Positions 34,455 to 43,308 of a stretch of DNA of 64,000 nucleotides are shown here, piece by piece (position 1 is the stretch's first letter; every line of letters starts with the position of its first letter). The translations under genes were made by a program, and so were the position numbers. The DNA is from Tabrizicola sp. (GTDB taxonomy: Bacteria > Pseudomonadota > Alphaproteobacteria > Rhodobacterales > Rhodobacteraceae): assembly GCA_016792685.1 (NCBI GenBank), contig JAEULQ010000066.1, forward strand, positions 1 to 64,000. The letters are read 5' to 3'. The notes under the pieces were generated by a model, which did not search any database, was not told where the DNA came from, and saw only the letters and a program-made list of their open reading frames with translations.

Positions 34455-35915
34455 TCAGGAGAGAATCGGGAAGGCGGGGCGGAAGATGTGCTCGGGCGCG
34501 GGGCGGCCCGGCGCCCGGTCGGCATGGATGGCGCGGGCCTTCAGGATCTGCCGGTCGGCGGCGCGCGTAAGCTCGGCCGGGTCGCTACCGATGACCTGGA
34601 AATCTGCCATGACCTCGCGCCCGTCGATGAAACTGGCGCAAAAGTCGCGCCCCGTGCCCGCCAGTGCCATGGCCTTGATCGGGTCCAGCACCTGGCCAAG
34701 GTGGAAGCCCGAAAGGTCGAACACCGCGATATCCGCCCGCGCGCCCGGCGCAAGTCGGCCAAGGTCGGAGCGGCCAAGGGCATCGGCACCGCCAAGGGTC
34801 GCCGCGCGGTAGAAGTCGGCGGCCGTTGCGGGGCAGTCAGGTGTCATCAGGCGCGACAGCATCCGCCCAAGACGGATGTTTTCGACCATGTCCGCGGGAT
34901 GCGTGTCGGTCCCCATGCCGAAACGGACGCCTGCCGCCAGGTAGCTGGCGAATGACGAAAGCGCCTCTCCGTCACGGCCGAAGACCACCGGGCAATGGGC
35001 GACGGTCGCGCCCGAGGTCACCAGCCGCTTCATGTCCGCATCGCCTTTGGCACTAACCTGAGGATGGCCCGAGATATAGATCCCGTGTGGCAGGATCGCC
35101 CGTTCGGTCAAAAGGCCAAGGCTTTCCAGCCAGCCCAATGGGGTGTGGCCACGCAGGGACAGGACGGTTTCGAACTCATAGACCGACTGGCAGCAATGCA
35201 GCCGCATCGGCACGCCGCTTTCGCGTTGCAGGGCAGCGGTGCGCTCCAGCACGCGTGGCATCTGGGTCTCGATCCGGTCGGGGGCGAGAAAGGCGCGGAT
35301 GCGGCCCTGAGCGCGGCCTTCGAAATCGGCGATGAAACGGGCGGCATCGTCCAGCCCGGCCATCCCTTTCGCTTCGTCCCAGTGCTGGGCAAGGCTGCCG
35401 TCGGCGCGCTGATAGGTCAGGCCGGACATGTAGCAGGGGCCAAGATAGGCGCGGATGCCCATCTCCACGGCAATCGCCGCCACCCCCGCCATCTCGTCAT
35501 AGCTTTCAGCCCAGGCGCGGTAGAGCATCGAGGTGATCGGCATGGCCGTGGTGATGCCATTTCGGATCAGTTGAGTGAAGGCGTAGCGGTACTTGAAAAG
35601 CTCTTCCTCGGGCGAATAGGCCTCTTGCGGGCCGCGCCGTAAAGCGTCTTCGGTCCAGACGCGGCCAAGGTTTCGCCAGGGGCCGTTGTCGAAGGTCAGG
35701 ACCTCGGTGTCCAGATCGCCCAAGGCGTCAAGGTCGATGAAACCGGGGCCGATCAGGGCCCGGCCATAGTCGATGCGGCGGTCAACCTTACCTTGGAAGT
35801 TGCGGCCCACGAATTCGATGGTCGGCCCTGAGAAGACGACCTCACCGCCCGGGATCAGTGCATGGTCGCCCTTGTGGAAACCCACCACCCAATCGGCGCT
35901 CAGCAGCACCCGCAT
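34455..35915 (-). CDS. Amidohydrolase-superfamily protein (chlorohydrolase type) without the HxH motif
   Basis: 486 residues. Later metal motifs are intact: a strand-5 His in MRLHCCQSVYEFE, strand-6 His in LPHGIYISGHPQV and strand-8 Asp in GMGTDTHPADM. The first HxH, normally directly after PGF, is replaced by D61-L62-D63 in GPGFIDLDALGDLD. This may be a Zn site with other ligands or a different activity. It overlaps the start of the cytosine-deaminase-like gene by one base and is the last gene of the transporter operon. The longer frame to 36368 is not supported. Confidence 0.82.
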   Translation of the reverse strand: MRVLLSADWVVGFHKGDHALIPGGEVVFSGPTIEFVGRNFQGKVDRRIDYGRALIGPGFIDLDALGDLDTEVLTFDNGPWRNLGRVWTEDALRRGPQEAYSPEEELFKYRYAFTQLIRNGITTAMPITSMLYRAWAESYDEMAGVAAIAVEMGIRAYLGPCYMSGLTYQRADGSLAQHWDEAKGMAGLDDAARFIADFEGRAQGRIRAFLAPDRIETQMPRVLERTAALQRESGVPMRLHCCQSVYEFETVLSLRGHTPLGWLESLGLLTERAILPHGIYISGHPQVSAKGDADMKRLVTSGATVAHCPVVFGRDGEALSSFASYLAAGVRFGMGTDTHPADMVENIRLGRMLSRLMTPDCPATAADFYRAATLGGADALGRSDLGRLAPGARADIAVFDLSGFHLGQVLDPIKAMALAGTGRDFCASFIDGREVMADFQVIGSDPAELTRAADRQILKARAIHADRAPGRPAPEHIFRPAFPILS

Positions 35916-37081
35916 CAGACCAGCCGCCCGTCCTCGGCCACCAGGCGCCCGGCTCGGACCACGCGGCGGGCGGATGGGCGGCGGCAGACCGCATCGCCCG
36001 GTGTTTCGGCATCGACCATCAGGAAATCGGCACGGCAACCGGGGGCGAGGCCGTAACTGCCAAGACCGATGGCGCGGGCGGCGTGGTGGGTGGCGCAATC
36101 CAGTGCCAGCGCGAACTCGCTGTCGCGGCCCCAGTCGTATTTGTAGGCCACGAAGAAGGCCCGCTCCAGCATGTCGCCATTGCCGACGGGCGACCAGCTG
36201 TCGCGGATGCCGTCCGAGCCGCAGCAGACAGTGACGCCCATTTCGGTCAGGGCCTGCACCGGCGGGATCGGGGTTTCTGCAGGGGCCGAGGTCATCAGGG
36301 ATATCCCCAGATCGGCCAGACGGCGGCCGATCCTTTCCAGATGCCAGGCGGGGATCATGCCCAGGCAATAGGCGTGGCTGATCATCACGCGACCCCGAAG
36401 CCCGGAACCTTGTGTGTAATCGGCAATACGTTCGATCTGCCAGGCGCCAAGCTCTCCCTTGTCGTGCAGGTGGATGTCTAGGCCCGCGCCGAATTCCTCG
36501 GCCATGGCGAAGATCAGGCGCAACTGCCCGTCCGGGTCGCCGTCAATGCCTGCCGGGTCAAGGCCGCCCACGGTTTCAACGCCCATCCGCATCGCCTCGC
36601 GCATCAGGTCGGCCGTGCCCGGACGGCACAAAAGCCCGGTCTGCGGAAAGGCCACGAATTGCATGCCGATCCGGTCGGCCCAGACCTTACGCAGCTCCAG
36701 CATCGCCTGAACATGTTTCACCCCGATGTCGGGGGCCACGTCGATATGGCTGCGGATGGCCGTCGTGCCATAGGCCAGCATCCGCTCCAGCAGCCCACCC
36801 GCCCGCACCGAAATCGGCGTGGTCTGGGCAGCCAGCACGCGGCGTTCGTTGTCGATGTAATCGCGCAGCGCCGGCCCGGCAGAGGTTGCCATCCAGGGCT
36901 GGCCAAACAGTGTCTTGTCCAGATGGACATGCGGCTCGACAAAGGCGGGCATCAAAAGACGCCCGCCACCGTCCACATCGGGGGTACCAGCCAGTGCGGG
37001 CCCGATCTCGGCGATCTTGCCGCCCTTGCAGCGGACCGAAACGGGCTGGCCCTTGGCGTCGCGCAAATTCGAATAGAGCAT
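35915..37081 (-). CDS. Cytosine deaminase-like amidohydrolase
   Basis: 388 residues of the CodA-like amidohydrolase group: HVH at residues 51-53 in VEPHVHLDKTL, IRSHIDVAPDIG, strand-5 DIHLHDKGE, strand-6 ISHAYCLG and the Asp in CCGSDGIRDSWSP. In this group the members hydrolyse exocyclic amino groups or ring amides of pyrimidines, triazines or related rings. It is encoded behind a PotD-like binding protein, so its substrate is probably the one imported. The substrate is unknown. Confidence 0.85.
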   Translation of the reverse strand: MLYSNLRDAKGQPVSVRCKGGKIAEIGPALAGTPDVDGGGRLLMPAFVEPHVHLDKTLFGQPWMATSAGPALRDYIDNERRVLAAQTTPISVRAGGLLERMLAYGTTAIRSHIDVAPDIGVKHVQAMLELRKVWADRIGMQFVAFPQTGLLCRPGTADLMREAMRMGVETVGGLDPAGIDGDPDGQLRLIFAMAEEFGAGLDIHLHDKGELGAWQIERIADYTQGSGLRGRVMISHAYCLGMIPAWHLERIGRRLADLGISLMTSAPAETPIPPVQALTEMGVTVCCGSDGIRDSWSPVGNGDMLERAFFVAYKYDWGRDSEFALALDCATHHAARAIGLGSYGLAPGCRADFLMVDAETPGDAVCRRPSARRVVRAGRLVAEDGRLV

Positions 37082-37100
37082 TTCGACCCCCCGAAGGAAA

Positions 37101-37120
37101 CGCGGGCCCGAAGGCCCGCG
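37101..37120. repeat. Hairpin after the solute-binding protein gene
   Basis: CGCGGGCC-CGAA-GGCCCGCG is a perfect eight-base stem directly downstream of the binding-protein stop (37128) in the direction of transcription, before the cytosine-deaminase-like start at 37081. Such hairpins often stabilise upstream binding-protein mRNA or partly stop transcription. Confidence 0.7.
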
Positions 37121-37127
37121 CCTGATG

Positions 37128-38171
37128 TTACCCTTTCAGACGGGTCCAGATCTTGTCACGCAGTTCCTGCGCGGCTGGGCTGCAGACGTCGGTCGGGACC
37201 AGTCGGTCGGCGAATTCGGGAGGCATGTTGACCGATTCCGCGTTCTTCCAGCGGTCCTCCAGGTACTCCGAGCTTTCGATCGAGTTGGCATAGGCGATGC
37301 CGTTTGTCACCGCCGCCGCATTTTCCGGCGCCATCATCCAGTTGATGAAGGTCTTGGCATTCTCGGGATGCGGCGCCCCCACCGGCATGGCGAAGTTGTC
37401 GCGGAACATCGGCGTGCCTTCCTTGGGGTAGATGAAGCGCACGGTGTCCTTGATCTCATGCGCCCGCGCGGTAGCCCCCGACCACAGGTGATGCATCGCC
37501 ACCTCGCCCGAGGCCATGCGGTCGACCGTGCTGTCGGCCGAATACATCTTCAGCTTTGGCTTTTGCGCTTCGAGCAGCGCGAAAATCTTGGCCGCGTCGT
37601 CATTGCTTTCGGTGCATTGCGGCAGGCCCAGATAGATCGCTGCGGCCTGAATCATCTCGCTGCCGATGTCGAGGGCGGCAATCTTGCCCTCAAGTTCCGC
37701 CGGGGGTTCAAAGAAGACGCCCCAGCTTTGTTCCAGCTCGCCACCCGTGACCTGGGCGCTGTCATAGGCGATGCCGGTCACGCCCCAGGTGTAGGGCGCA
37801 GTATAGACGCGACCGGGGTCGAATTCGGGGTCCTTGAAGGCCTCTTTCACATATTGGAAGTTCGACATCTCGGTCGCGTTGATCGGCTGGAGGAGACCGT
37901 CCTTGATCATGCCCGCGACCACATAGTCGGTCGGCACGATCACGTCATAGGCCGCACCGCCCGCCTGCAGTTTGGCGATCAGGGTTTCGTTGCTGTCATA
38001 GCCGTCCTGGATGACCTTGATCCCGGTCTCGGCCTCGAACTTGGCCAGAAGCTCCGGCGGGTAGTAATCGGTCCAGTTGTAGAAGTAGAGCACCTTCTCT
38101 TCTTCCGACCAAGCCGCACCCGCGACGGTGAAGGCTAGGATGGAGGCAGTCAGAAATCCATTCCATTTCAT
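37128..38171 (-). CDS. Polyamine-type ABC transporter solute-binding protein
   Basis: 347 residues with signal peptide LTASILAFTVAGAAWS and the PotD/PotF pattern: VLYFYNWTDYYPPELLAKFEAETGIKV, DVIVPTDYVVAGMIKDGLL, IYPKEGTPMFRDNFAMP and PENAAAVTNGIAYAN. It should deliver a polyamine-like or other cationic or amide substrate to the permeases upstream. It is the fourth gene of potA-B-C-like order on this strand, followed by a hairpin and two amidohydrolase genes. Confidence 0.9.
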   Translation of the reverse strand: MKWNGFLTASILAFTVAGAAWSEEEKVLYFYNWTDYYPPELLAKFEAETGIKVIQDGYDSNETLIAKLQAGGAAYDVIVPTDYVVAGMIKDGLLQPINATEMSNFQYVKEAFKDPEFDPGRVYTAPYTWGVTGIAYDSAQVTGGELEQSWGVFFEPPAELEGKIAALDIGSEMIQAAAIYLGLPQCTESNDDAAKIFALLEAQKPKLKMYSADSTVDRMASGEVAMHHLWSGATARAHEIKDTVRFIYPKEGTPMFRDNFAMPVGAPHPENAKTFINWMMAPENAAAVTNGIAYANSIESSEYLEDRWKNAESVNMPPEFADRLVPTDVCSPAAQELRDKIWTRLKG

Positions 38172-38195
38172 TGGTTTAACTCCCCTGTTGTTGGC

Positions 38196-38969
38196 TTACC
38201 GGCGCATCTTGCCGAGAAGGAATGAGGTGACGACCAGCGCCACCGAGACGATCAGCATGATGGTGGAGATTGCGTTGATTTCCGGCGTGATCCCGGCCCG
38301 GATGGCCGAAAAGATATAGACCGGCAGTGTCGTAGACCCCGGTCCCGACAGGAAGAACGAGGTCAGGAAATCATCAAGGCTGGTGACAAAGGCGAGCGTG
38401 AAACCCGCCATGATCCCGGGCCAGAGCAGCGGCAGCGTCACCCGGCGGAAGGTGACGAAGCGGTTGGCGTAAAGATCCTGCGCGGCCTCTTCCAGGCTGG
38501 GGTTCATGCCCTCCAGCCGGGCTTTGATCGGCAGGTAGGCAAAGGGGATGCAAAAGGCGATATGGGCGGGGATCATCGCGGTCAGGCCCATGTCGATGCC
38601 GATGCCGACAAACAGCATCAGGGTGGCCACCGCCACTACGACCTCGGGCAGGATCAGGGGCGCGTTCAGCACCGCCTCGACCAGTCCCGCACCACGAAAG
38701 CGCGACTTCATGCCTAGTGCTGCGGCCAGTGCCAGCAGGGTCGCGCCAATCCCGGCCGCCGTGGCCAGCACCAGCGAGTTCCAGGTCGCATCGCGGATCG
38801 AGGGGTTCACCAGGATCTTCCGATACCAGTCCAGCGAGGTCTCCGACCAGACCGTCGCCGTGCGGTTGGCGTTGAAGCTGTAGACGATCAGCACCACCAC
38901 CGGCACATAAAGATAGACCAGCACGGCAAGGCTGATTTCGCGGGTCAGGGGTAGACGGCGCAGGTTCAT
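38196..38969 (-). CDS. ABC transporter permease, PotC/PotI type
   Basis: 257 residues, six membrane segments. The EAA-type loop is NPSLEEAAQDLYANRFVTFRRVTLPLLWPGI, which binds the ATPase. SFNANRTATVWSETSLDWYRKIL is the usual PotC-type start. Overlaps the other permease by four bases and precedes the binding protein. Partner permease and ATPase are directly upstream. Confidence 0.92.
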   Translation of the reverse strand: MNLRRLPLTREISLAVLVYLYVPVVVLIVYSFNANRTATVWSETSLDWYRKILVNPSIRDATWNSLVLATAAGIGATLLALAAALGMKSRFRGAGLVEAVLNAPLILPEVVVAVATLMLFVGIGIDMGLTAMIPAHIAFCIPFAYLPIKARLEGMNPSLEEAAQDLYANRFVTFRRVTLPLLWPGIMAGFTLAFVTSLDDFLTSFFLSGPGSTTLPVYIFSAIRAGITPEINAISTIMLIVSVALVVTSFLLGKMRR

Positions 38970-39853
38970 GTCTTGCGCTCCTGCCGGTTCTTCCAGATCG
39001 CGATGCCCATCAGAACCAGCATCATCAGCGCCAGCAGTACGACCGAGATCGCCGCGCCAAAGGGCCAGTTCCGCGACTGGCCGAATTGCAGCTGGATCAG
39101 GTTGCCCATCATCATCGACTTGCCGCCGCCCAGGATGGCGGCCGTGACAAAGGACCCAAGGCTCGGGATGAAGACCAGCATCGACCCGGCGATGATCCCG
39201 GGCATGGCGAGCGGCACGATGACCCGCGTCAGCGCGCGGCGGCGGTTGGCGCCAAGGTCATAGGCGGCCTCTAGTAGCCGCCAGTCGAATTTCTCGAACC
39301 CGGCATAGATCGGCAGGATCATGAAGGGCAGGAAGGAATAGACAAGGCCGATCAGGATGGCCGCGTCATTGTACAAAAGCTGCACCGGCCCGAAGGGCCA
39401 GACCGCATTGGCGGCCTTCGACACTGCCCCGTCTTCCCGCAGGATGATCAGCCAGGCGTAGTTGCGGACCAGAAGGTTGGTCCAGAACGGGATGGTGATC
39501 AGAAGCACGGCAATGTCGCGCGCACCCCGCGACAGGCTCGACATCCAAAGCGCGACCGGCAGGCCAAGGGCCACGCAGATCACCGTCGTCGCCGCCGCCT
39601 GCCAGACTGACCGCCACAGGATCGACAGGTACGTCGGGTTGAAGAGAAGCGTGCCGTCGAAATCCTCTTCCCAGATCAGCTTGGTGTAGTTGGCGAAGGA
39701 GGGGGCTGACTGCCAATCCACCCCGATCGTCGCCCCCCGCCCCAGAAGCGACACCCAGGCCATGATGCCAAGGGGCACGCCAACCAGGATCAGGACCACC
39801 AGAAGGGCAGGCCCAACCAGCCCGGCTCGGCGGAAGGGCGAGGTCGCGCTCAT
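38966..39853 (-). CDS. ABC transporter permease, PotB/PotH type
   Basis: 295 residues, six membrane segments, with [31 protein letters not shown] as the ATPase contact loop and [17 protein letters not shown] in the first segment. It is the larger of the two permeases. Overlaps the ATPase gene stop by four bases. Confidence 0.92.
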   Translation of the reverse strand: MSATSPFRRAGLVGPALLVVLILVGVPLGIMAWVSLLGRGATIGVDWQSAPSFANYTKLIWEEDFDGTLLFNPTYLSILWRSVWQAAATTVICVALGLPVALWMSSLSRGARDIAVLLITIPFWTNLLVRNYAWLIILREDGAVSKAANAVWPFGPVQLLYNDAAILIGLVYSFLPFMILPIYAGFEKFDWRLLEAAYDLGANRRRALTRVIVPLAMPGIIAGSMLVFIPSLGSFVTAAILGGGKSMMMGNLIQLQFGQSRNWPFGAAISVVLLALMMLVLMGIAIWKNRQERKT

Positions 39854-40905
39854 GCCGCGAAGACCTGCAACGCGTCGGACGGCAGGTGCAGCGACACTTG
39901 CGCCCCGATCTCGGGCAGGTTGGCGCTGGCTGCACGCAACAGGAAAGGTGCGCCATTGGCCAGACGGAGCTGGAGAATTGTCGCGGTGCCCAGATAGGCG
40001 GCATGGGTGACCTCGGCGGGCAGCGCGCCGCTCTGCGCCAGCGCGGCGCGTTCGGGCCGGATGGCGACGGTGACCCGCGCGCCCGGGGTCTGATCGGCGG
40101 CAACCGCAATCTCGGCCCCGCAGTCCAGCCGCACCCGGCCGGGACCGGAGACCTGACCGTCCAGAAGATTGATCTCGCCAATGAAGTCGGCCACGAAGCG
40201 ATGCGCCGGGCGTTCATAGATCGTGCGCGGGGTGTCCAGCTGCAGGATGCGCCCGCCCTGCATCACCGCGATGCGGTCGGACAGAGTCAGCGCCTCTTCC
40301 TGGTCATGGGTCACAAAGACAAAGGTGATGCCTGCCTCGGTCTGCAGCTGCTTCAGCTCGATCTGCATTTCCTTGCGCAGCTTCAGATCCAGCGCCGACA
40401 GGGGTTCGTCCAGCAGCAGCACCTTTGGCCGTGGGGCCAGGGCCCGGGCCAGTGCCACCCGCTGTTGCTGGCCGCCTGAAAGTTCCGACGGCTTGCGCGC
40501 CGCGAAGCTCCCCATCCGGACCATCTCCAGCGCCTCGCCCGCGCGGCGGCGGACTTCGGCGGCCGAGAGGTTCTGCATCTCAAGCGCAAAAGCCACGTTC
40601 TGCGCGACGGTCAGGTGCGGGAACAGCGCGTAGTTCTGGAATACCGTGTTTACCGGGCGCTGGAAGGGCGGCAGGTGATCAATCCGTGCGCCTTCGATTG
40701 CGATGCTGCCGCTGTCCAGTTCTTCGAAGCCTGCGATCAGCCGAAGAAGCGTGGTCTTGCCGCAGCCGGAGGGACCAAGCAGCGTGAAAAATTCCCGCGC
40801 GCCGATTTCAACCGATACGTCGTGCAACACCCGGATGGCGGCATCGCCGCGGCCGAAGCTTTTCGAGACGGACTGGACCGTGATGGCCGACGGTGCGTTG
40901 GTCAT
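39850..40905 (-). CDS. ABC transporter ATP-binding protein, PotA type
   Basis: 351 residues. Walker A is [14 protein letters not shown], signature [16 protein letters not shown], Walker [14 protein letters not shown] and switch His [17 protein letters not shown]-terminal TOBE domain follows ([14 protein letters not shown]). ATG 40905 is preferred to a start at 40923 as it agrees with family starts. First gene of the ABC operon; upstream of it are two GCATGCAAT boxes. Confidence 0.93.
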   Translation of the reverse strand: MTNAPSAITVQSVSKSFGRGDAAIRVLHDVSVEIGAREFFTLLGPSGCGKTTLLRLIAGFEELDSGSIAIEGARIDHLPPFQRPVNTVFQNYALFPHLTVAQNVAFALEMQNLSAAEVRRRAGEALEMVRMGSFAARKPSELSGGQQQRVALARALAPRPKVLLLDEPLSALDLKLRKEMQIELKQLQTEAGITFVFVTHDQEEALTLSDRIAVMQGGRILQLDTPRTIYERPAHRFVADFIGEINLLDGQVSGPGRVRLDCGAEIAVAADQTPGARVTVAIRPERAALAQSGALPAEVTHAAYLGTATILQLRLANGAPFLLRAASANLPEIGAQVSLHLPSDALQVFAA

Positions 40906-40964
40906 TCTGCTTCCCCGGGGCAATAGGGGGATCGTCAGGCATTGCGGGCCGGCTTGTCAAGATC

Positions 40965-40998
40965 GCATGCAATCTTCGCATGCAATTATTGCGAATGC
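40965..40998. promoter_or_regulatory. Two GCATGCAAT boxes and an inverted half-site
   Basis: GCATGCAAT occurs at 40965-40973 and again at 40978-40986, 13 bases apart, followed by ATTGCGAATGC at 40988-40998. They lie between the PotA-type gene start and the GntR gene stop. The same motif reappears in the promoter region at 43171-43199. Probably operators of the neighbouring GntR regulator. Confidence 0.5.
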
Positions 40999-41006
40999 CT
41001 GCGCAC

Positions 41007-41723
41007 TCAGGCTGTGTCGATTTCCCGCGCATAGGCCGAGAGGACCTCGCGGATGTCCTTCTCGACCCGCGAATTCAGAAGCGCGCGGCTGGCAACCTCG
41101 GCCAGGTGCTGGTCCATCAGCGCGGCTGCCTCATCCAGCTTTCCGGAGATCAGCGCCTCGACGATGGCGGAATGTTCGCGTGCGCCGCAGTCGGCGGAAT
41201 GTGGGCGGCCATACATCGCCAGGACCAGCGAGCACCGCGAAACGGTTTCGGTCACATAGCGCAGAAGCAAAGCGTTTCCTGTCAGCTGCGCCAGCGTCAA
41301 GTGAAACTCGCCCGCCAGACGGATGGCTTCCGCGTCGTTTCGGGCGGCAAGTGCGGCTTCGCGGCCGACCATGTCGCGCAGGCGCGATGCGGTGGCGGCG
41401 TCTATCTTCCCGGCAAGTTCCAGCACCATGGCCCGCTCAAGGGCGCGACGGACCGTAAAGATGCCGCGGCCGTCCTCCAGCGAGGGATTGGCAACGAAAG
41501 CCCCCCGGTTGGGGATCAGATCGACCAGCCCCTCGACCGCCAGGCGCCCGAGAGCCTCACGCGCAATGGTGCGCGAGGTTCCGAAGCTGTCGCCGATCGC
41601 ATCCTCGGGCAGGCGCGAACCTGGGGCCAGCCGTTGCTCGATGATCGCGTTGCGCAGCGCGTGGTGGACCTTTTCAGTGCGGGTGCGCGGGGTGCCTGAA
41701 GATTTCGCTCGTTCCGGGGCCAT
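41007..41723 (-). CDS. GntR/FadR (FCD) family transcriptional regulator
   Basis: 238 residues. Winged HTH: VHHALRNAIIEQRLAPGSRLPEDAIGDSFGTSRTIAREALGRLAVEGLVDLIPNRGAFV. An FCD ligand domain follows, with EFHLTLAQLTGN and EHSAIVEALISGKLDEAAALMDQHL. ATG 41723 has AAGGAAG upstream. It likely represses the adjacent transporter and/or the flavin reductase - racemase genes until a catabolite binds. The recurring GCATGCAAT boxes are candidate operators. Confidence 0.9.
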   Translation of the reverse strand: MAPERAKSSGTPRTRTEKVHHALRNAIIEQRLAPGSRLPEDAIGDSFGTSRTIAREALGRLAVEGLVDLIPNRGAFVANPSLEDGRGIFTVRRALERAMVLELAGKIDAATASRLRDMVGREAALAARNDAEAIRLAGEFHLTLAQLTGNALLLRYVTETVSRCSLVLAMYGRPHSADCGAREHSAIVEALISGKLDEAAALMDQHLAEVASRALLNSRVEKDIREVLSAYAREIDTA

Positions 41724-41769
41724 GATGCTTCCTTGACTGGCCTTAGCATGCGCCACGCTGCAGGCAGGC

Positions 41770-42495
41770 TCAAGCCAGCTTGTCAGCCGACTTGTCGCGT
41801 GGATAGGCGAGCGACCCGGCCTTCGAGGTCGCAAAGCCGCCGCCGGCCAGGGCCTCGGCCAACTTGACTGCCGCCACAACGCCGTCAATCACTGGCAGGC
41901 CCAGGGTTTCCGACAGGTTCGCGCACATCTCGGCCATGCCGGCGCAGCCCAGAATGATCGCCTCGGCGCCATCTTCCGCTATGGCCTTGCGGCCTTCGGC
42001 AACCAGCCGCGAAAAAGCCAGGTCATGTGCGGACTCCAGCGCAAGTACCGGAAGATCAACGGATCTTACCCTTCGGCAGGCATGGCCCGCGCCATAGGCC
42101 TGCACCAGATCCTCGATCACCGGAACCGAACGGGGCAGAGTCGTTATGATGCTGAAGCGGGCCGAAATCAGCATGGCGACCTGCAGGGCCGATTGCGCGA
42201 TCCCAAGGACGGGCGCGCGGGCAACCTCACGCGCGGCCAGAAGGCCAGGATCGTCAAAGCAGGCAATGATGATGGCTGAAGGAGGCGTATCGCTTCGTTC
42301 GGCGACCCGGATGGCGGCCAGCATCGGCGGAACGGCAAGGGCCGCGTCCGCGTGCCCCTCGACCGAGGCCGGGGCCGGATCTGTCCCCGTCACGGCCGTG
42401 ATGGCCGTCGATTGCAGCGCGGACTTTCGCGCCGCCACCGCGATGGTTTCGGTCATCGAGGCCGTGCTGTTCGGGTTCAGGATCAACAGGTTCAT
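41770..42495 (-). CDS. Asp/Glu/hydantoin racemase family protein
   Basis: 241 residues: LILNPNSTASMTETIA, PPSAIIIACFDDPGL with the first catalytic Cys, then AEAIILGCAGMAEM with the second Cys and LGLPVIDGVVAAVKLAEAL. Two-cysteine racemase fold. In hydantoin utilisation the family racemises 5-substituted hydantoins. It overlaps the flavin reductase gene by four bases. It may instead be an isomerase of another cyclic ureide. Confidence 0.87.
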   Translation of the reverse strand: MNLLILNPNSTASMTETIAVAARKSALQSTAITAVTGTDPAPASVEGHADAALAVPPMLAAIRVAERSDTPPSAIIIACFDDPGLLAAREVARAPVLGIAQSALQVAMLISARFSIITTLPRSVPVIEDLVQAYGAGHACRRVRSVDLPVLALESAHDLAFSRLVAEGRKAIAEDGAEAIILGCAGMAEMCANLSETLGLPVIDGVVAAVKLAEALAGGGFATSKAGSLAYPRDKSADKLA

Positions 42496-43136
42496 TTCGC
42501 AAGACCCGCAAGGAACTCGGCCTCGGCGGCCGCCATTTCGGTAGACTTCTTCAACTGGAACTGGCGGTCCGGGATGATGTAATTGTCGGCATGAAGCCGG
42601 GCGAGCGGTTGATAGACCTCGGGCACCACATAACGGCCAGCTGCATCCAGACAATCGTCGCGGACATGCATCTGCACCACGCGGCCCAGCACGATGGCGC
42701 GGCCGGGATAGTCGATGATCTGCTCGACGACACATTCCATCGCGCAGGGGCTTTCGGCAACGCGCGAGGCATTGACCTGCAGCGCCGGCTTCGCGGTAAG
42801 TCCGGCCAGTTTCAGTTCGTCGACCTCGGGCGCAAGGGCGGTGCTGCAGATGATCATCTGCTTGGCCAAGCCCTGATCCACCATGTTCACGACGAATTCG
42901 CCCGTCCGGCGAAGATTGGCCGTCGTGTCCTTCTCGACGCCGCCAGATCGGCCCTGGATGCCCAAGATCAGGATCGGCGGCTCTTGCGCGAAGACGTTGA
43001 AAAAGCTCATCGGAGCGGCGTTGTCGTGACCGGACGGCGCGCGCGTGGTGACCAGGGCGATCGGTCTGGGCACAACGAAGGCGGTCAGCAGACGGTAGCG
43101 GTCGGCTGCCTGCAGGTTTCTGAAATCAAACTCCAT
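42492..43136 (-). CDS. Flavin reductase-like domain protein
   Basis: 214 residues, FMN-binding split barrel: LTAFVVPRPIALVTTRAPSGHDNAAPMSFFNVFAQEPPIL, KDTTANLRRTGEFVVNMVD and VEQIIDYPGRAIVLGRVVQM. Such proteins either reduce free flavin for a partner monooxygenase or act as FMN enzymes. First gene of the flavin reductase - racemase - GntR run. ATG 43136 is used; the frame runs on to 43382 without family similarity. Confidence 0.85.
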   Translation of the reverse strand: MEFDFRNLQAADRYRLLTAFVVPRPIALVTTRAPSGHDNAAPMSFFNVFAQEPPILILGIQGRSGGVEKDTTANLRRTGEFVVNMVDQGLAKQMIICSTALAPEVDELKLAGLTAKPALQVNASRVAESPCAMECVVEQIIDYPGRAIVLGRVVQMHVRDDCLDAAGRYVVPEVYQPLARLHADNYIIPDRQFQLKKSTEMAAAEAEFLAGLAK

Positions 43137-43170
43137 CGCCGAGCCAGCCCCAAGACTTGCGTTCACTATA

Positions 43171-43199
43171 GCATACAATCCACTAATTATATTGCACGC
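43171..43199. promoter_or_regulatory. Inverted GCATACAAT / ATTGCACGC boxes
   Basis: GCATACAAT (43171-43179) and ATTGCACGC (43191-43199) are inverted copies of the box found at 40965-40986 (seven of nine positions agree between arms). They lie 35-63 bp before the flavin reductase start in a distinctly AT-rich stretch (ACTAATTATATT), the likely promoter. The gap 43137-43308 holds nothing else recognisable. Confidence 0.5.
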
Positions 43200-43308
43200 A
43201 AAATGTAAAGATCGTTGCTGTGCTGCGATGCCGGTTCCAATCCAGCAGCCTTGATCGTCGGGCGCGGACGAACGCTTCCAGCGGCCTCTGTCCGACACCT
43301 CGCGGTGA

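Noticed and set aside
34455-36368. Longer version of the HxH-less amidohydrolase reaching 36368
   Set aside because: The extra 150 residues are antisense-type sequence within the neighbouring cytosine-deaminase-like gene; ATG 35915 fits the family N-terminus.
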